Of a stretch of DNA of 64,000 bases, positions 52,681-60,504 are shown in pieces. Location of the stretch: contig JAFEAP010000027.1 in assembly GCA_018266355.1 (NCBI GenBank), positions 35,106-99,105 on the forward strand, in the 5' to 3' direction. The stretch comes from Bdellovibrionales bacterium (GTDB taxonomy: Bacteria > Bdellovibrionota > UBA1018). How positions within the stretch are numbered: position 1 is the first letter of the stretch; every line of letters begins with the position of its first letter. Both the position numbers and the translations under genes were made by a program. The notes beneath the pieces were generated by a model that had not been told where the DNA came from, made no database searches, and worked only from the letters and a program-made list of their open reading frames with translations.

Positions 52681-53969
52681 GAGTTCACCTGCACGATCTC
52701 CGGAACCTTTACACCGTGTTTTTCCGCGTCCTCATACATCACCATGGTCATCATCCCGCCCGGGAAAATACCGTTGTTCGTGCTCGCGAGGTCGCTGTGA
52801 TCATGAAAATGCCACATTCCGGGATTTGTTCCCTGGATGATGATGTCGGAAGTAGTGCCCGGGAAAATGGGAATCGTGTTCAAACGGATCGGAGACTGGA
52901 GCGGGCTGCCGTCCTGGCAGACATGCCAAAAATCGTGTCCGTGCAAATGCATGTAATGGGTCATGGCTCCGGCGCCGACTAACCTGACTCGAATGTTCTC
53001 GCCTGACGAGATCATCAGCTCCTCGGTCATCGGATAGGCTTTTCCGTTGATCAGGAAGTAATTGAAGTTTGGGAGCGGGCTCTTTCCGCGTTGCGAAGAA
53101 ACATACGGAGGTACGTATCCGCCTTTCACAGCGTTCACGAATGCCTTTTTGTCGGCGAACCAGCCCATCATTCGGCCATTCATTTCCTTCATGAGTTTCG
53201 GCGAAGCGTTCATACGCTCCATCGTGCCCATCATTCGAAGCATTTCTTCCATTTGTTGTTCGACCATGACGGTATCGACTTCGCTCAGAAGCAATGTGTA
53301 CTCGCGGGAATATGGGAATACCTTTTTCACGAGATCTTCTTTAGGTTCGACGATGAGCGCACCGAACATTCCCGCTTGAACGTGAAGGTTCGTCATATTG
53401 TGACAGTGATAGAAGTGGGTTCCGGCGGGTTGAGCGCGGAAGAGGTATTTGAAAGTTTGGTTCGGCCCGACTCCCCACTGAGTGCCGTTCGGAACACCGT
53501 CCATCTCGTTCGGGAGAATCATTCCGTGCCAATGGATCGTGTGAAACTCAGAAGTTCGATTCGTAAAGTTGCAGAGAATCCAGTCTCCTTCTGGGACGCG
53601 AATTTCTGGACCCGGATAGGTGCCGTTATAAGTGAAGGCGTGGATTTTCACGCCCGGTACCAGTTCATGCACGGAGATCCCGAGTTCGATATCGAACTCG
53701 TGAACCTTTTCCCCAGGTTTCGGCGCGGCGCGAGGCGGATAAAGAGGTGCCGTCGCGCCAGGGCGGAATGAGTTCATCCAACCCGAGGGAACTCCTGCGT
53801 GTCCGGGCGTCGCGGTCGGCGACGCAAAGGCCTGCTTTGGGTTTCCTAAAAGGAGTCCGGCCCCTAGGGCCGCTGCCCCGCCGGTTCCTGCAAGAGTCAT
53901 GAAGTCTCTGCGGGATAGAGCTGATTCCAGTTCCGCGACTTCGGCTAATTTGGACTTAGTTTTTTTCAT
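52677..53969 (-). CDS. Tat-exported multicopper oxidase with type-1 copper site in the first domain
   Basis: A 430-residue two-domain oxidase. The Tat signal is LSRRDFMTLAG. Trinuclear-site motifs are HTIHWHG, YHCH, HLHGHDFWH and WHFHDHSD. The type-1 signature HCHNMTNLHVQAGM (Cys, His, Met) lies in the first domain, whereas the final motif has Phe where CueO/CopA-type oxidases have Cys. A Met-rich insertion of about 35 residues (MEEMLRMMGTMERMN, MKEMNGRMM) sits between the domains, like the Cu(I)-binding helix of CueO. It likely oxidises Cu(I) in the periplasm. It is the first gene behind the ECF promoter at 54001-54030. Confidence 0.9.
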   Translation of the reverse strand: MKKTKSKLAEVAELESALSRRDFMTLAGTGGAAALGAGLLLGNPKQAFASPTATPGHAGVPSGWMNSFRPGATAPLYPPRAAPKPGEKVHEFDIELGISVHELVPGVKIHAFTYNGTYPGPEIRVPEGDWILCNFTNRTSEFHTIHWHGMILPNEMDGVPNGTQWGVGPNQTFKYLFRAQPAGTHFYHCHNMTNLHVQAGMFGALIVEPKEDLVKKVFPYSREYTLLLSEVDTVMVEQQMEEMLRMMGTMERMNASPKLMKEMNGRMMGWFADKKAFVNAVKGGYVPPYVSSQRGKSPLPNFNYFLINGKAYPMTEELMISSGENIRVRLVGAGAMTHYMHLHGHDFWHVCQDGSPLQSPIRLNTIPIFPGTTSDIIIQGTNPGMWHFHDHSDLASTNNGIFPGGMMTMVMYEDAEKHGVKVPEIVQVNS

Positions 53970-54000
53970 TGGGGACGGTCTCGCTTCGTTTTCTGTAAGT

Positions 54001-54030
54001 AACTACGACGTACTTGGAGCTTTTGTGACA
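54001..54030 (-). promoter_or_regulatory. ECF-type promoter of the multicopper oxidase operon
   Basis: Minus strand TGTCACAAA (54022-54030), 14-bp spacer, CGTAGTT (54001-54007), 31 bases before the oxidase ATG. The same -35, the same spacer and a one-base variant of the -10 occur before the ECF sigma gene (57367-57396). Confidence 0.8.
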
Positions 54031-54082
54031 AATGAATTTCCTTTTTCACAGATCGAGGAAAAGAGATCAAGGGCGCCGCGCC

Positions 54083-54111
54083 TTGACGGGTATACCCCCA
54101 TGGGGTATCCG
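54083..54111 (+). promoter_or_regulatory. Promoter with CsoR-type operator
   Basis: TTGACG (54083-54088) and TATCCG (54106-54111) are separated by 17 bp. The spacer holds ATACCCCCATGGGGTAT (54092-54108), a C-tract/G-tract dyad as in CsoR operators. Binding would cover the promoter and repress the operon that ends with csoR. Confidence 0.82.
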
Positions 54112-54178
54112 TAGCTAAAGCTCTGGCCTATTTTAGGAACGTCACTCGGCCAAGAAGGCTGAACATTTTGGGGGAATA

Positions 54179-54766
54179 ATGAAAGCGACTCTATCTCTTT
54201 TGATTGTCGGATTTGCGTTTTATGGCTCTTCTTCTTATGCGGCTACTCCAGCGGAAGCTGCCGAACTCGGCGTTCACAAAGTCGACCGGCTGATCACTCT
54301 AAAAAAGATTAACCCATCGTTCACAAGCCAGCTGACCGGTATGACCTCCGTCGCCACGGCCTCTGGTTTTAATGTTACGGCTACTGAGGGCGCCGCATCG
54401 GACGGATCGTCTCGGATGCTCATGATGACCGCAGGTAAAGACGGCAAGATCCTTACCTATATGGAAATGGGAACAAAGGATCCGGCATCACCGGTCGTGC
54501 TTCCAAATAATAATGCGTTGACCTTAATGGAACTCAGTATGCATTGCGTGGAAGGCGAACTCATCGCTGGATCCAAGCGCTGCGCGGAATTCGCAGACGC
54601 CAAAATGTATAACGACCACTTTAAATCGGCGGCCCTCACCGTGAAAAAAGACGGCACCGGTAAAGTGATCGGCGCCGATGTCGCCATCAAAGGTGACGGA
54701 TTGGCAAAGACCTTGGTCGTATCGTTGGCAAACGACGGCACCTTGATCGACATCGTGGAAAACTGA
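54179..54766 (+). CDS. Secreted protein of the CsoR operon, unknown
   Basis: A 195-residue protein with signal peptide ending SSSYAATPA and a GGGGGAATA ribosome site. The mature part is beta-rich, has two Cys (MHCVEGE, SKRCAEF) and Met-containing patches (MLMMTAG, TYMEMG). No family recognised. Behind the CsoR operator and next to a cytochrome gene, a periplasmic copper-related role is likely but unproven. Confidence 0.7.
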   Translation: MKATLSLLIVGFAFYGSSSYAATPAEAAELGVHKVDRLITLKKINPSFTSQLTGMTSVATASGFNVTATEGAASDGSSRMLMMTAGKDGKILTYMEMGTKDPASPVVLPNNNALTLMELSMHCVEGELIAGSKRCAEFADAKMYNDHFKSAALTVKKDGTGKVIGADVAIKGDGLAKTLVVSLANDGTLIDIVEN

Positions 54767-55450
54767 GTGCTTGTGGAGAGGTTGGGGTCTCTAGCAATTG
54801 GTTTGCTCGCCGTTTTCGGGATTTCCCTGAGCGCGTGCAATTTCTATCATGAGAAGCATCCGAAACCAGCCCTCGACCTCTCCCAAGCCAACCTTTCCTA
54901 CGCAACCGTACGTGCCGAGATTTTTTCGCCTCAATGTATTTCCTGTCATAATTCGGCCACCGCAAAAGGTGGCGTCGTTCTTGATAGTTATGAATCGGTG
55001 AAAGCAAATCTTGATAAAGTTAATCAAGCGGCAGTGATTGGCCAAACGATGCCGCGTTCGCGTCCTTTGGCCCCGGAAGACCGCCAGCTTCTCAGTGCTT
55101 GGATTTCGGCCGGGGCGCCGAAAGAAGGGTCCTCTCCGAATCCTCCGCCGCCGCCCTTACAGCCGACGTTTACTTCGATCCGAACGCTCGTATTTGAAGC
55201 GAAATGTGTTTCCTGCCACACGACCGGAGAGAGCGCCGAAAAGGTCTCGCTCACAGACTATAGCCTGCTCATGAATTCACCACGCGATCTCGTACTTCCG
55301 GGAAACGCCGACGAGAGCGGCCTTATCATCGACCTCGAACGAACAGACGAGCACCAGATGCCGCCGCCGGATTCCGGGCTTGGGCGCCTAAGCACTTTGG
55401 ATATCGCGACGATTCGCGAATGGATTGTAAACGGCGCGAAAAATGATTAA
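54767..55450 (+). CDS. Dihaem c-type cytochrome lipoprotein
   Basis: A 227-residue protein starting with GTG directly after the preceding stop (TGA-GTG). The N terminus is a lipoprotein signal (lipobox LSAC). Two haem sites are visible, CISCHNS and CVSCHTT. Each is followed by a Met-Pro ligand region (QTMPRSRPL, HQMPPPDSG) and a closing W-I-x-x-G-A helix (LLSAWISAGAP, IREWIVNGAK), so two cytochrome domains lie in tandem, joined by a Pro-rich linker. It would transfer electrons at the membrane surface. Its end overlaps the upstream candidate start of csoR. Confidence 0.85.
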   Translation: MLVERLGSLAIGLLAVFGISLSACNFYHEKHPKPALDLSQANLSYATVRAEIFSPQCISCHNSATAKGGVVLDSYESVKANLDKVNQAAVIGQTMPRSRPLAPEDRQLLSAWISAGAPKEGSSPNPPPPPLQPTFTSIRTLVFEAKCVSCHTTGESAEKVSLTDYSLLMNSPRDLVLPGNADESGLIIDLERTDEHQMPPPDSGLGRLSTLDIATIREWIVNGAKND

Positions 55451-55460
55451 GGAAACACCC

Positions 55461-55799
55461 ATGCAAACCTCACATTCCGCCCAAACCGGATCTCGTCCTC
55501 GCGTTGGCAAAAAACCTATGTGCAAAATGGCACATATGCACCCGGACCATATGAAAACTCTACCGCGACTCAGCCGCGCGGCCGGGCAGATTCGGGGCGT
55601 CGCGAACATGATCGAAGAGCGGCGCTACTGCGTCGATATTCTCACTCAGCTCAAGGCCGCGCAGGCCGCCCTCCGGAGCGTTGAGACGGAAGTGCTCGAC
55701 GGCCATATCCGGAGCTGCATTCAAGAAGCTTTCTCGTCGAAAGACCCGAAGGCCGTCGATAAAAAGATGAAAGAGCTGATGAAGCTCTTAACCGGATAA
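55461..55799 (+). CDS. csoR: CsoR family copper-sensing repressor
   Basis: A 112-residue all-helical repressor. The Cu(I) fingerprint is complete with exact spacing: Cys in ERRYCVDIL, His 25 residues on in LDGHIRSC, and Cys four residues further. The family core RLSRAAGQIRGVANMIEE is present. Start at MQTSHS because AAGGAAAC precedes it; an ATG at 55443 would overlap the cytochrome gene. It presumably binds the ATACCCCCATGGGGTAT operator at 54092 and releases it when Cu(I) is bound. Confidence 0.93.
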   Translation: MQTSHSAQTGSRPRVGKKPMCKMAHMHPDHMKTLPRLSRAAGQIRGVANMIEERRYCVDILTQLKAAQAALRSVETEVLDGHIRSCIQEAFSSKDPKAVDKKMKELMKLLTG

Positions 55800-55800
55800 T

Positions 55801-57264
55801 TTACGGAAGCGGCTTAAGCTTCGTTCCCTTGGACCAAGAACGATTCTTCACGAAAGTGATGCGAAGGTGAATCTCTGCCGAGAGCGGATTCACGCCATAA
55901 GTCGCTTTGAAGTCCGTCGGAACGAACGAGCGAGTGACGGAGGTACCTCCGTAAAAGGTAGCTCCTCCACGAGTCCCGAGATTCCGCTCGTAGCCAAGCG
56001 TAAACGCTTTAACCCATTCCGGGTGCTTTCCGTCGCCAACGATATTGACTTCGAGTTGGTCGGGCGTCCGCTGGAGGACCTCTAGGCGACTAAAAACGTG
56101 GTCGCGCTCTTGCTCACCAAAATTCACCCGCAGCTCTTCAAGGAAGCTGTTCAGAGGATAGCCTTCTTCACTCCCACGTCCGTAGATCGACGAAGTGTTG
56201 ATCGAGCCACCTTTGAATTGGTGATTCGTATAGAGCCACGAAGCGATCATCGTCGTCCGGGTAGGGTTCTCAGGGGTTTGTCCGGTCGGGACGCGGTGTT
56301 GTTCGAGTACGCTCGCCGCTGAAGCTCCGACGGTGAAATGATCGTTCAGTTTCCGATCAACTCGGACTCCGTAGGAGTCAAACTTATGCATATCGAGGTT
56401 CACTTCAGCCGGGCTTGGTTCCTTCCCGCTGAAAATCGAACCCTCGATGCTCCACTTTCCGATGTCGAGCTTCGCGGCCAGCACGGTCGACATGATGTGA
56501 AAGACGTCTTGGAGATGGTGGGAAAGCGGGGCATTCGGATTCCCTTCCGCCGATGGGCGGTGCATAAAAGCTTCGGGACCGGCGGTCGCCTCTCCGCGCG
56601 GCGAGAAGGAAATCGTAAACGCGTTTTGACCTTCTTTTCCGAAGCAATGAACTTCGGCGAACGTGAGACCCATCACGGGTGTGGAGTGCGGATGTTGGGC
56701 ATCGACGTAAGGGACGCCCGCTTTATTTGCTTCGCCCGTTTGCAAAAGTTCCGGAGTTCCGAGAGCGGGAACGGTCCACTTATCCGTCGTGCCCATCCAC
56801 TGTACTTTCACCGAATCGCATTTCGCGATCTTCTGCTGGAAGGTCAGCATGAACATATTCGGAGCGCTGAATGCCGTGCGTCCGCGCGGGCCAGACTCCG
56901 TGATTCCTACTAGGTATTGATTGATATGGAAACTCAGTGTGGTGTCACCGTTCGGCATGCACATCTGCATTCCGTCGTCCCAGTGACCATTCGGCCCGCA
57001 GTTGTGCGGATCGGTCGGAACGTCCGGAACGCACTGATCTTCCTCGACGCTCCAATGGGTGCCCGGCGGACAAGTGGGCGGGGCATCATCGGGCATGCAC
57101 ATCTTCATGCCTTCATCCCAATGCGTCCCCGCATCGCAGACGCATGCCTTCGTAGTTTCGTCCCAGTGCATGCCTTTTGGGCAAGGCTCTCCGAATGCGG
57201 AAACGGAGGCCAGAAGGGCCAAGAGCGTGCCTAGGAAGCGATTAGGGCGAACGAGGGTTTTCAC
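55801..57264 (-). CDS. Outer-membrane protein with four Cys-His-Trp repeats
   Basis: A 487-residue exported protein. The GTG start with a GGAG site (57264) is preferred over an upstream TTG. After the signal peptide come four units of the form Cx4HWx6C at residues 28-41, 43-56, 65-78 and 89-102, each with His and Trp at positions +5 and +6 and usually Met before the second Cys. The remaining 380 residues are beta-rich and His-containing (AQHPHSTPVMGLTFAE, FMHRP, LSHHLQDVFH), as in outer-membrane barrels. It has its own promoter, facing away from the ECF operon. Probably surface copper binding; function inferred from context. Confidence 0.75.
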   Translation of the reverse strand: MKTLVRPNRFLGTLLALLASVSAFGEPCPKGMHWDETTKACVCDAGTHWDEGMKMCMPDDAPPTCPPGTHWSVEEDQCVPDVPTDPHNCGPNGHWDDGMQMCMPNGDTTLSFHINQYLVGITESGPRGRTAFSAPNMFMLTFQQKIAKCDSVKVQWMGTTDKWTVPALGTPELLQTGEANKAGVPYVDAQHPHSTPVMGLTFAEVHCFGKEGQNAFTISFSPRGEATAGPEAFMHRPSAEGNPNAPLSHHLQDVFHIMSTVLAAKLDIGKWSIEGSIFSGKEPSPAEVNLDMHKFDSYGVRVDRKLNDHFTVGASAASVLEQHRVPTGQTPENPTRTTMIASWLYTNHQFKGGSINTSSIYGRGSEEGYPLNSFLEELRVNFGEQERDHVFSRLEVLQRTPDQLEVNIVGDGKHPEWVKAFTLGYERNLGTRGGATFYGGTSVTRSFVPTDFKATYGVNPLSAEIHLRITFVKNRSWSKGTKLKPLP

Positions 57265-57285
57265 TACGGTCTCCAAAGTCGGAAG

Positions 57286-57314
57286 AACATATAATAATAG
57301 ACCAATTTGGTCAA
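57286..57314 (-). promoter_or_regulatory. Promoter with 13-bp palindrome before the Cys-His-Trp protein gene
   Basis: Minus strand TTGACC (57309-57314), 17-bp spacer, TATGTT (57286-57291). The dyad GACCAATTTGGTC (57300-57312) overlaps the -35 and the start of the spacer, so a repressor bound there would block it. The regulator is not known. Confidence 0.6.
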
Positions 57315-57366
57315 CTTATATGCAACTTACGGTAATAATACCGATTTTTAAGAGTCCGAACTACTC

Positions 57367-57396
57367 TGTCACAAACCCCTGTCCCTAAACGTACTT
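57367..57396 (+). promoter_or_regulatory. ECF-type promoter of the sigma factor-cusCBA operon
   Basis: TGTCACAAA (57367-57375), 14-bp spacer, CGTACTT (57390-57396), 19 bases before the sigma-factor ATG. It matches the promoter of the oxidase operon in -35, spacer length and six of seven -10 positions, which implies autoregulation. Confidence 0.8.
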
Positions 57397-57415
57397 GGGT
57401 GTGAGGAGAACGAGG

Positions 57416-57931
57416 ATGCTCAAAGAGCTGACCGACGAACAGCTCATGACAGAGTACCGGCTAGGCAGCGAAGAAGCGTTTACGGTTCTGTACGAACGGC
57501 ATTCCTCAAAAGTCTACGGGTACCTGCGGGCGAAAACGGCGAACGACGCATTGGCGCGCGAAATTTTCCAAGTCACTTTTCTGAAACTCCATGCCACTCG
57601 AGACCGCTACCGCCCGGATTTGCCGCTTCTTCCGTGGCTCTTTGCAATCGCGCGGAATGAACTGATCGACACAATGAGAAAGAAAGCGCGGAACCTGGAA
57701 GACGCGAGTGAGTGGTTACCCGAAGTAGCTGCACCACCGGAAGAGGAAGAACCTCAAAAAGTGGAACTCGATTCTTTATCCGACCAGCAAAAGCGGGCCG
57801 TTAAAATGCGTTACCAAGACGATCTTCCGTTTGAAAAAATCGCCGCGAAACTCGGAACTAGTCCCGCCAATGCTCGGCAGCTCGTCAGCCGAGGAGTGAA
57901 AGCCCTTAGGAGACTTTATGGAAAAGAATGA
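57416..57931 (+). CDS. ECF (sigma-70 family) RNA polymerase sigma factor
   Basis: A 171-residue sigma factor with only region 2 (FTVLYERHSSKVYGYLR, PLLPWLFAIARNELIDTMRK) and region 4 (QQKRAVKMRYQDDLPFEKIA, TSPANARQLVSRGVKALR). The linker is acidic. It lacks the Cys-rich C-terminal extension seen in the copper-sensing CorE group, so sensing probably resides in the next gene product. A GAGGAG site precedes the ATG. It is first in an operon with a membrane anti-sigma candidate and cusCBA genes, and probably reads the TGTCACAAA-N14-CGTA(C/G)TT promoters. Confidence 0.93.
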   Translation: MLKELTDEQLMTEYRLGSEEAFTVLYERHSSKVYGYLRAKTANDALAREIFQVTFLKLHATRDRYRPDLPLLPWLFAIARNELIDTMRKKARNLEDASEWLPEVAAPPEEEEPQKVELDSLSDQQKRAVKMRYQDDLPFEKIAAKLGTSPANARQLVSRGVKALRRLYGKE

Positions 57932-58463
57932 TCTCTCAAAACGAATCCGCCAAGAGTTTCTGGAATTCGCAAATATCGAGAAAATCGCAGTGCCGAAAGG
58001 ACTGTCGGAAACGGTCTTGGGTACGATTCGCTCTGAACTTAATCCTTCGAGCGCGTCGGTATTCTTGAAACTGACTTTGATTCATTTCTTTGTGGGATTC
58101 GCGACCCTGTCTATGTGTCCCCAGTTCGGCGTTTCACTCACTTCCAGTATGGGCCTCATGCAGTACCTCATGAAATATGGCGAAGGGGTGTGCATGTTGG
58201 GGTGCGGGGCGCTCTTTCTGGGCGCGAGCGTTCTAGTCGCTAGTTTCGTGCTCAAACCTGAAGAAGTGAAAGTCCTACGGCGCAATCGCGTGCTTTTGCT
58301 CTCCTCTTTAGCCGCTTTGTCCTTAGGCATCCTCGTCGGCGTAGGGGGTGAAGTCGTCGCTACTCTAGGTTTAGTCTGGGTTTTGGGCGCGGTAGTGGGA
58401 GGCTCGGGTCTTATGCAGCTAGGTTGGACCCTGCGCAAACTCGCGATCCAAGGGACCTGGTGA
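57918..58463 (+). CDS. Membrane anti-sigma factor candidate with conserved Cys
   Basis: A 181-residue protein. The first 45 residues are soluble and charged, then come about six hydrophobic segments. Three Cys lie in or beside the membrane (TLSMCPQFG, GEGVCMLGC) with a His in the first segment (LIHFFVGF). The gene overlaps the sigma gene by 14 bases. Position, size and topology are those of NrsF-like membrane anti-sigma factors that sense metal; the family itself I cannot confirm. The metal-accessible Cys would be suitable for detecting Cu(I). Confidence 0.75.
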   Translation: MEKNDLSKRIRQEFLEFANIEKIAVPKGLSETVLGTIRSELNPSSASVFLKLTLIHFFVGFATLSMCPQFGVSLTSSMGLMQYLMKYGEGVCMLGCGALFLGASVLVASFVLKPEEVKVLRRNRVLLLSSLAALSLGILVGVGGEVVATLGLVWVLGAVVGGSGLMQLGWTLRKLAIQGTW

Positions 58464-58469
58464 CACCCA

Positions 58470-59675
58470 ATGGAAAACAATCCATACATCGCCATATTCC
58501 TTTTACTGTTTCCACTAGGCCTGTCCGCCTCGGAACGAATTTCGTTATCCGACTACCTCGCCAAGGTGCGGGAAAATGACTTGGAGTTAAAAACCGAGGT
58601 TTCGAAAGCGGAAGCGGCAGACGCGCGGTCGTCCGGAATTGCCTTACCTCCTCCGATGGTTGCCTTCGCGCGGATGAGAGACGACGCTGGAACATCTCGC
58701 GGATATGAAATCAATCAAATGATCCCGTTTCCCACTAAACTCACAAACGATCATTCCGGACGAAAAGAGGAATCTCGCGCGCAAAAAGAAATGAACTTAG
58801 CAAAAGAGCGCGAAATTCTCGCGCAAGCGAAGCGCGCTTACTTTTCGCTTTGGGTCGCCCAAGAAAAGATCGAAATTTTGAAAGAGAAAAAAGACATTAT
58901 CGAAGGTCACATAAAACTATCCCGTTCAGGTGTAAGATCCGATAGCTTCCTTAAGATTCATCTCTTGAAGTCCGAGTCGGACTTAGACCTTCTCGAAAAC
59001 GAAATCGAAGAGGCAAACCAGGCCTTACGCGAGTCAAAGGTCCGGGCGGCAGAGCTAGTGAATGCCGATGCCGCGTCGTTCGACGTCACCGCGAGCGAGC
59101 CCCCCGAATCCAAAGTTTCCAGCTCGACTGAGAAAACCGGTTTATCTCATCAAGTCGAATCAAAAAGGCACACTCTTGAAAGCTTCAAGTCTTTCGAGTC
59201 GGTGGCAAACTCATCTTGGCTTCCCGATTTCACTCTGCGTTATAAGCAGATGGGTCCGGGCAGTATGTTTGGTCAGTATAACGAAGCGATGGTGGGTGTG
59301 ACCCTCCCATTCGTTTTCTTTTGGGAACCCAATGCCGCGTCCAAAGACGCTAGCCAAAAGCGCGTTCAAGCGGAACTTGAGCTTGAGCAGGCGGAACGAA
59401 GGATTGAAAACGAAAGGTACTCGCTCACCCGGAAAGCGATGTCCCTGAAGAGTCAGCTCGAAAATATAAATACAAAACTCCTTCCGCGAGCCAAAACTCG
59501 TATGAACCTAGTTCACAATATTGTTCCGCGCGATATGGAATCGCTGCAAGACCACCGTGAAACCATGGAGGCGTTTCCCGATCTCAAGCTCAAAGCCCTC
59601 GACCTGCGCTTAGAGTTTGAAACCGCCGTCTCCGAATTAGAAAAATACACTTCAAGCGAGGCTGCTCATGAGTAG
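58470..59675 (+). CDS. TolC-family outer-membrane efflux protein (CusC role)
   Basis: A 401-residue exported protein with signal peptide (IAIFLLLFPLGLSA). Long helical stretches with heptad patterns (KAEAADARSSG, LLKSESDLDLLENEIEEANQ, RVQAELELEQAERRIENERY) and short strands (DFTLRYKQM, EAMVGVTLPFVFF) are the two-repeat layout of TolC proteins. There is no lipobox, unlike E. coli CusC. It is third in the ECF operon, followed by the adaptor gene with an 8-bp overlap. Confidence 0.88.
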   Translation: MENNPYIAIFLLLFPLGLSASERISLSDYLAKVRENDLELKTEVSKAEAADARSSGIALPPPMVAFARMRDDAGTSRGYEINQMIPFPTKLTNDHSGRKEESRAQKEMNLAKEREILAQAKRAYFSLWVAQEKIEILKEKKDIIEGHIKLSRSGVRSDSFLKIHLLKSESDLDLLENEIEEANQALRESKVRAAELVNADAASFDVTASEPPESKVSSSTEKTGLSHQVESKRHTLESFKSFESVANSSWLPDFTLRYKQMGPGSMFGQYNEAMVGVTLPFVFFWEPNAASKDASQKRVQAELELEQAERRIENERYSLTRKAMSLKSQLENINTKLLPRAKTRMNLVHNIVPRDMESLQDHRETMEAFPDLKLKALDLRLEFETAVSELEKYTSSEAAHE

Positions 59676-60504
59676 AAATCAACGTGTCTGGGTCGGTGTC
59701 ACATCCATTCTCTTCGCGCTGATTGCCGGGGCGTGCCTGAAGTCCCCCGATAAGACAGAAGCCACAAAAAGCGCATCCGCAGATCATGCCCAAGAAAAGG
59801 GTCATTGGACCTGCGCCATGCATCCTCAAATTCACTCCGACAAACCCGGGGAATGCCCAATCTGCCATATGAAACTCATTTTCGTGAACGACCAGTCCGG
59901 CGACGAAGTCGAGGCGCCCACCGGTGATGCGCGCTCCAGCGTCCAGTCCACAGCGCATCAACTGGAGCTTCTCGGTACTCAGAAGCTCGCGGTTGAAAAG
60001 ATGACACTCACTCTGAAGATCCCAGTGTCGGGAAGATTGATTTCACCAAAATCCGTCGCTTTTCAGGTTTATGAAAGCGACATGAAGTACATTAAATCCG
60101 GTCTTCCTTTCACGGGCGAAAGCACCGTTCTTTCGGAAGGCGAAATCTCTGGAGCAATCACTTCGATCGATTCCATTGTTGATCCTACCAGCCGAACAGT
60201 TCGTGTGGTCGGAAGCATAAAGAAATCTCCAGCCGGGCTTATCTCCGAGACCACTTTTAGCGGATTAATCGAAGTAAGTCTAAATGACAGGATCGGAATT
60301 CCCGAAAGCTCAGTTCTTCATACCGGGACGGGCGATATCGTTTATTTCGTTGATGGAAACAAGCTCACCCCCAAGAAGGTAACGCTCGGTCAGAAAACAG
60401 AAAGTTTTTACGAAGTATTGAGCGGCTTAAATGTCGGCGACACGATTAGCTCCGGGCCTAATTTCCTCCTCGATTCGGAAGCGAAAATCCGAGGCACTCC
60501 GTGA
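59668..60504 (+). CDS. cusB: CusB-like periplasmic adaptor with HMBD, lacking the lipoyl/hairpin region
   Basis: A 278-residue lipoprotein (lipobox IAGAC), much shorter than CusB relatives of about 400. Residues of about 48-72 are a heavy-metal-binding domain (WTCAMHPQIH, GECPICHMKLI). A beta-barrel domain follows (FQVYESDMKYIKSGLPFTGE, DPTSRTVRVVGSI), then the membrane-proximal domain (IPESSVLHTGTGDIVYF, SGLNVGDTISSGPNFLLDSE). Only about 30 residues separate the family's opening VSGRL from the barrel, where the lipoyl halves and alpha-hairpin should be. The end overlaps cusA (GTGA). Confidence 0.85.
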   Translation: MSRNQRVWVGVTSILFALIAGACLKSPDKTEATKSASADHAQEKGHWTCAMHPQIHSDKPGECPICHMKLIFVNDQSGDEVEAPTGDARSSVQSTAHQLELLGTQKLAVEKMTLTLKIPVSGRLISPKSVAFQVYESDMKYIKSGLPFTGESTVLSEGEISGAITSIDSIVDPTSRTVRVVGSIKKSPAGLISETTFSGLIEVSLNDRIGIPESSVLHTGTGDIVYFVDGNKLTPKKVTLGQKTESFYEVLSGLNVGDTISSGPNFLLDSEAKIRGTP

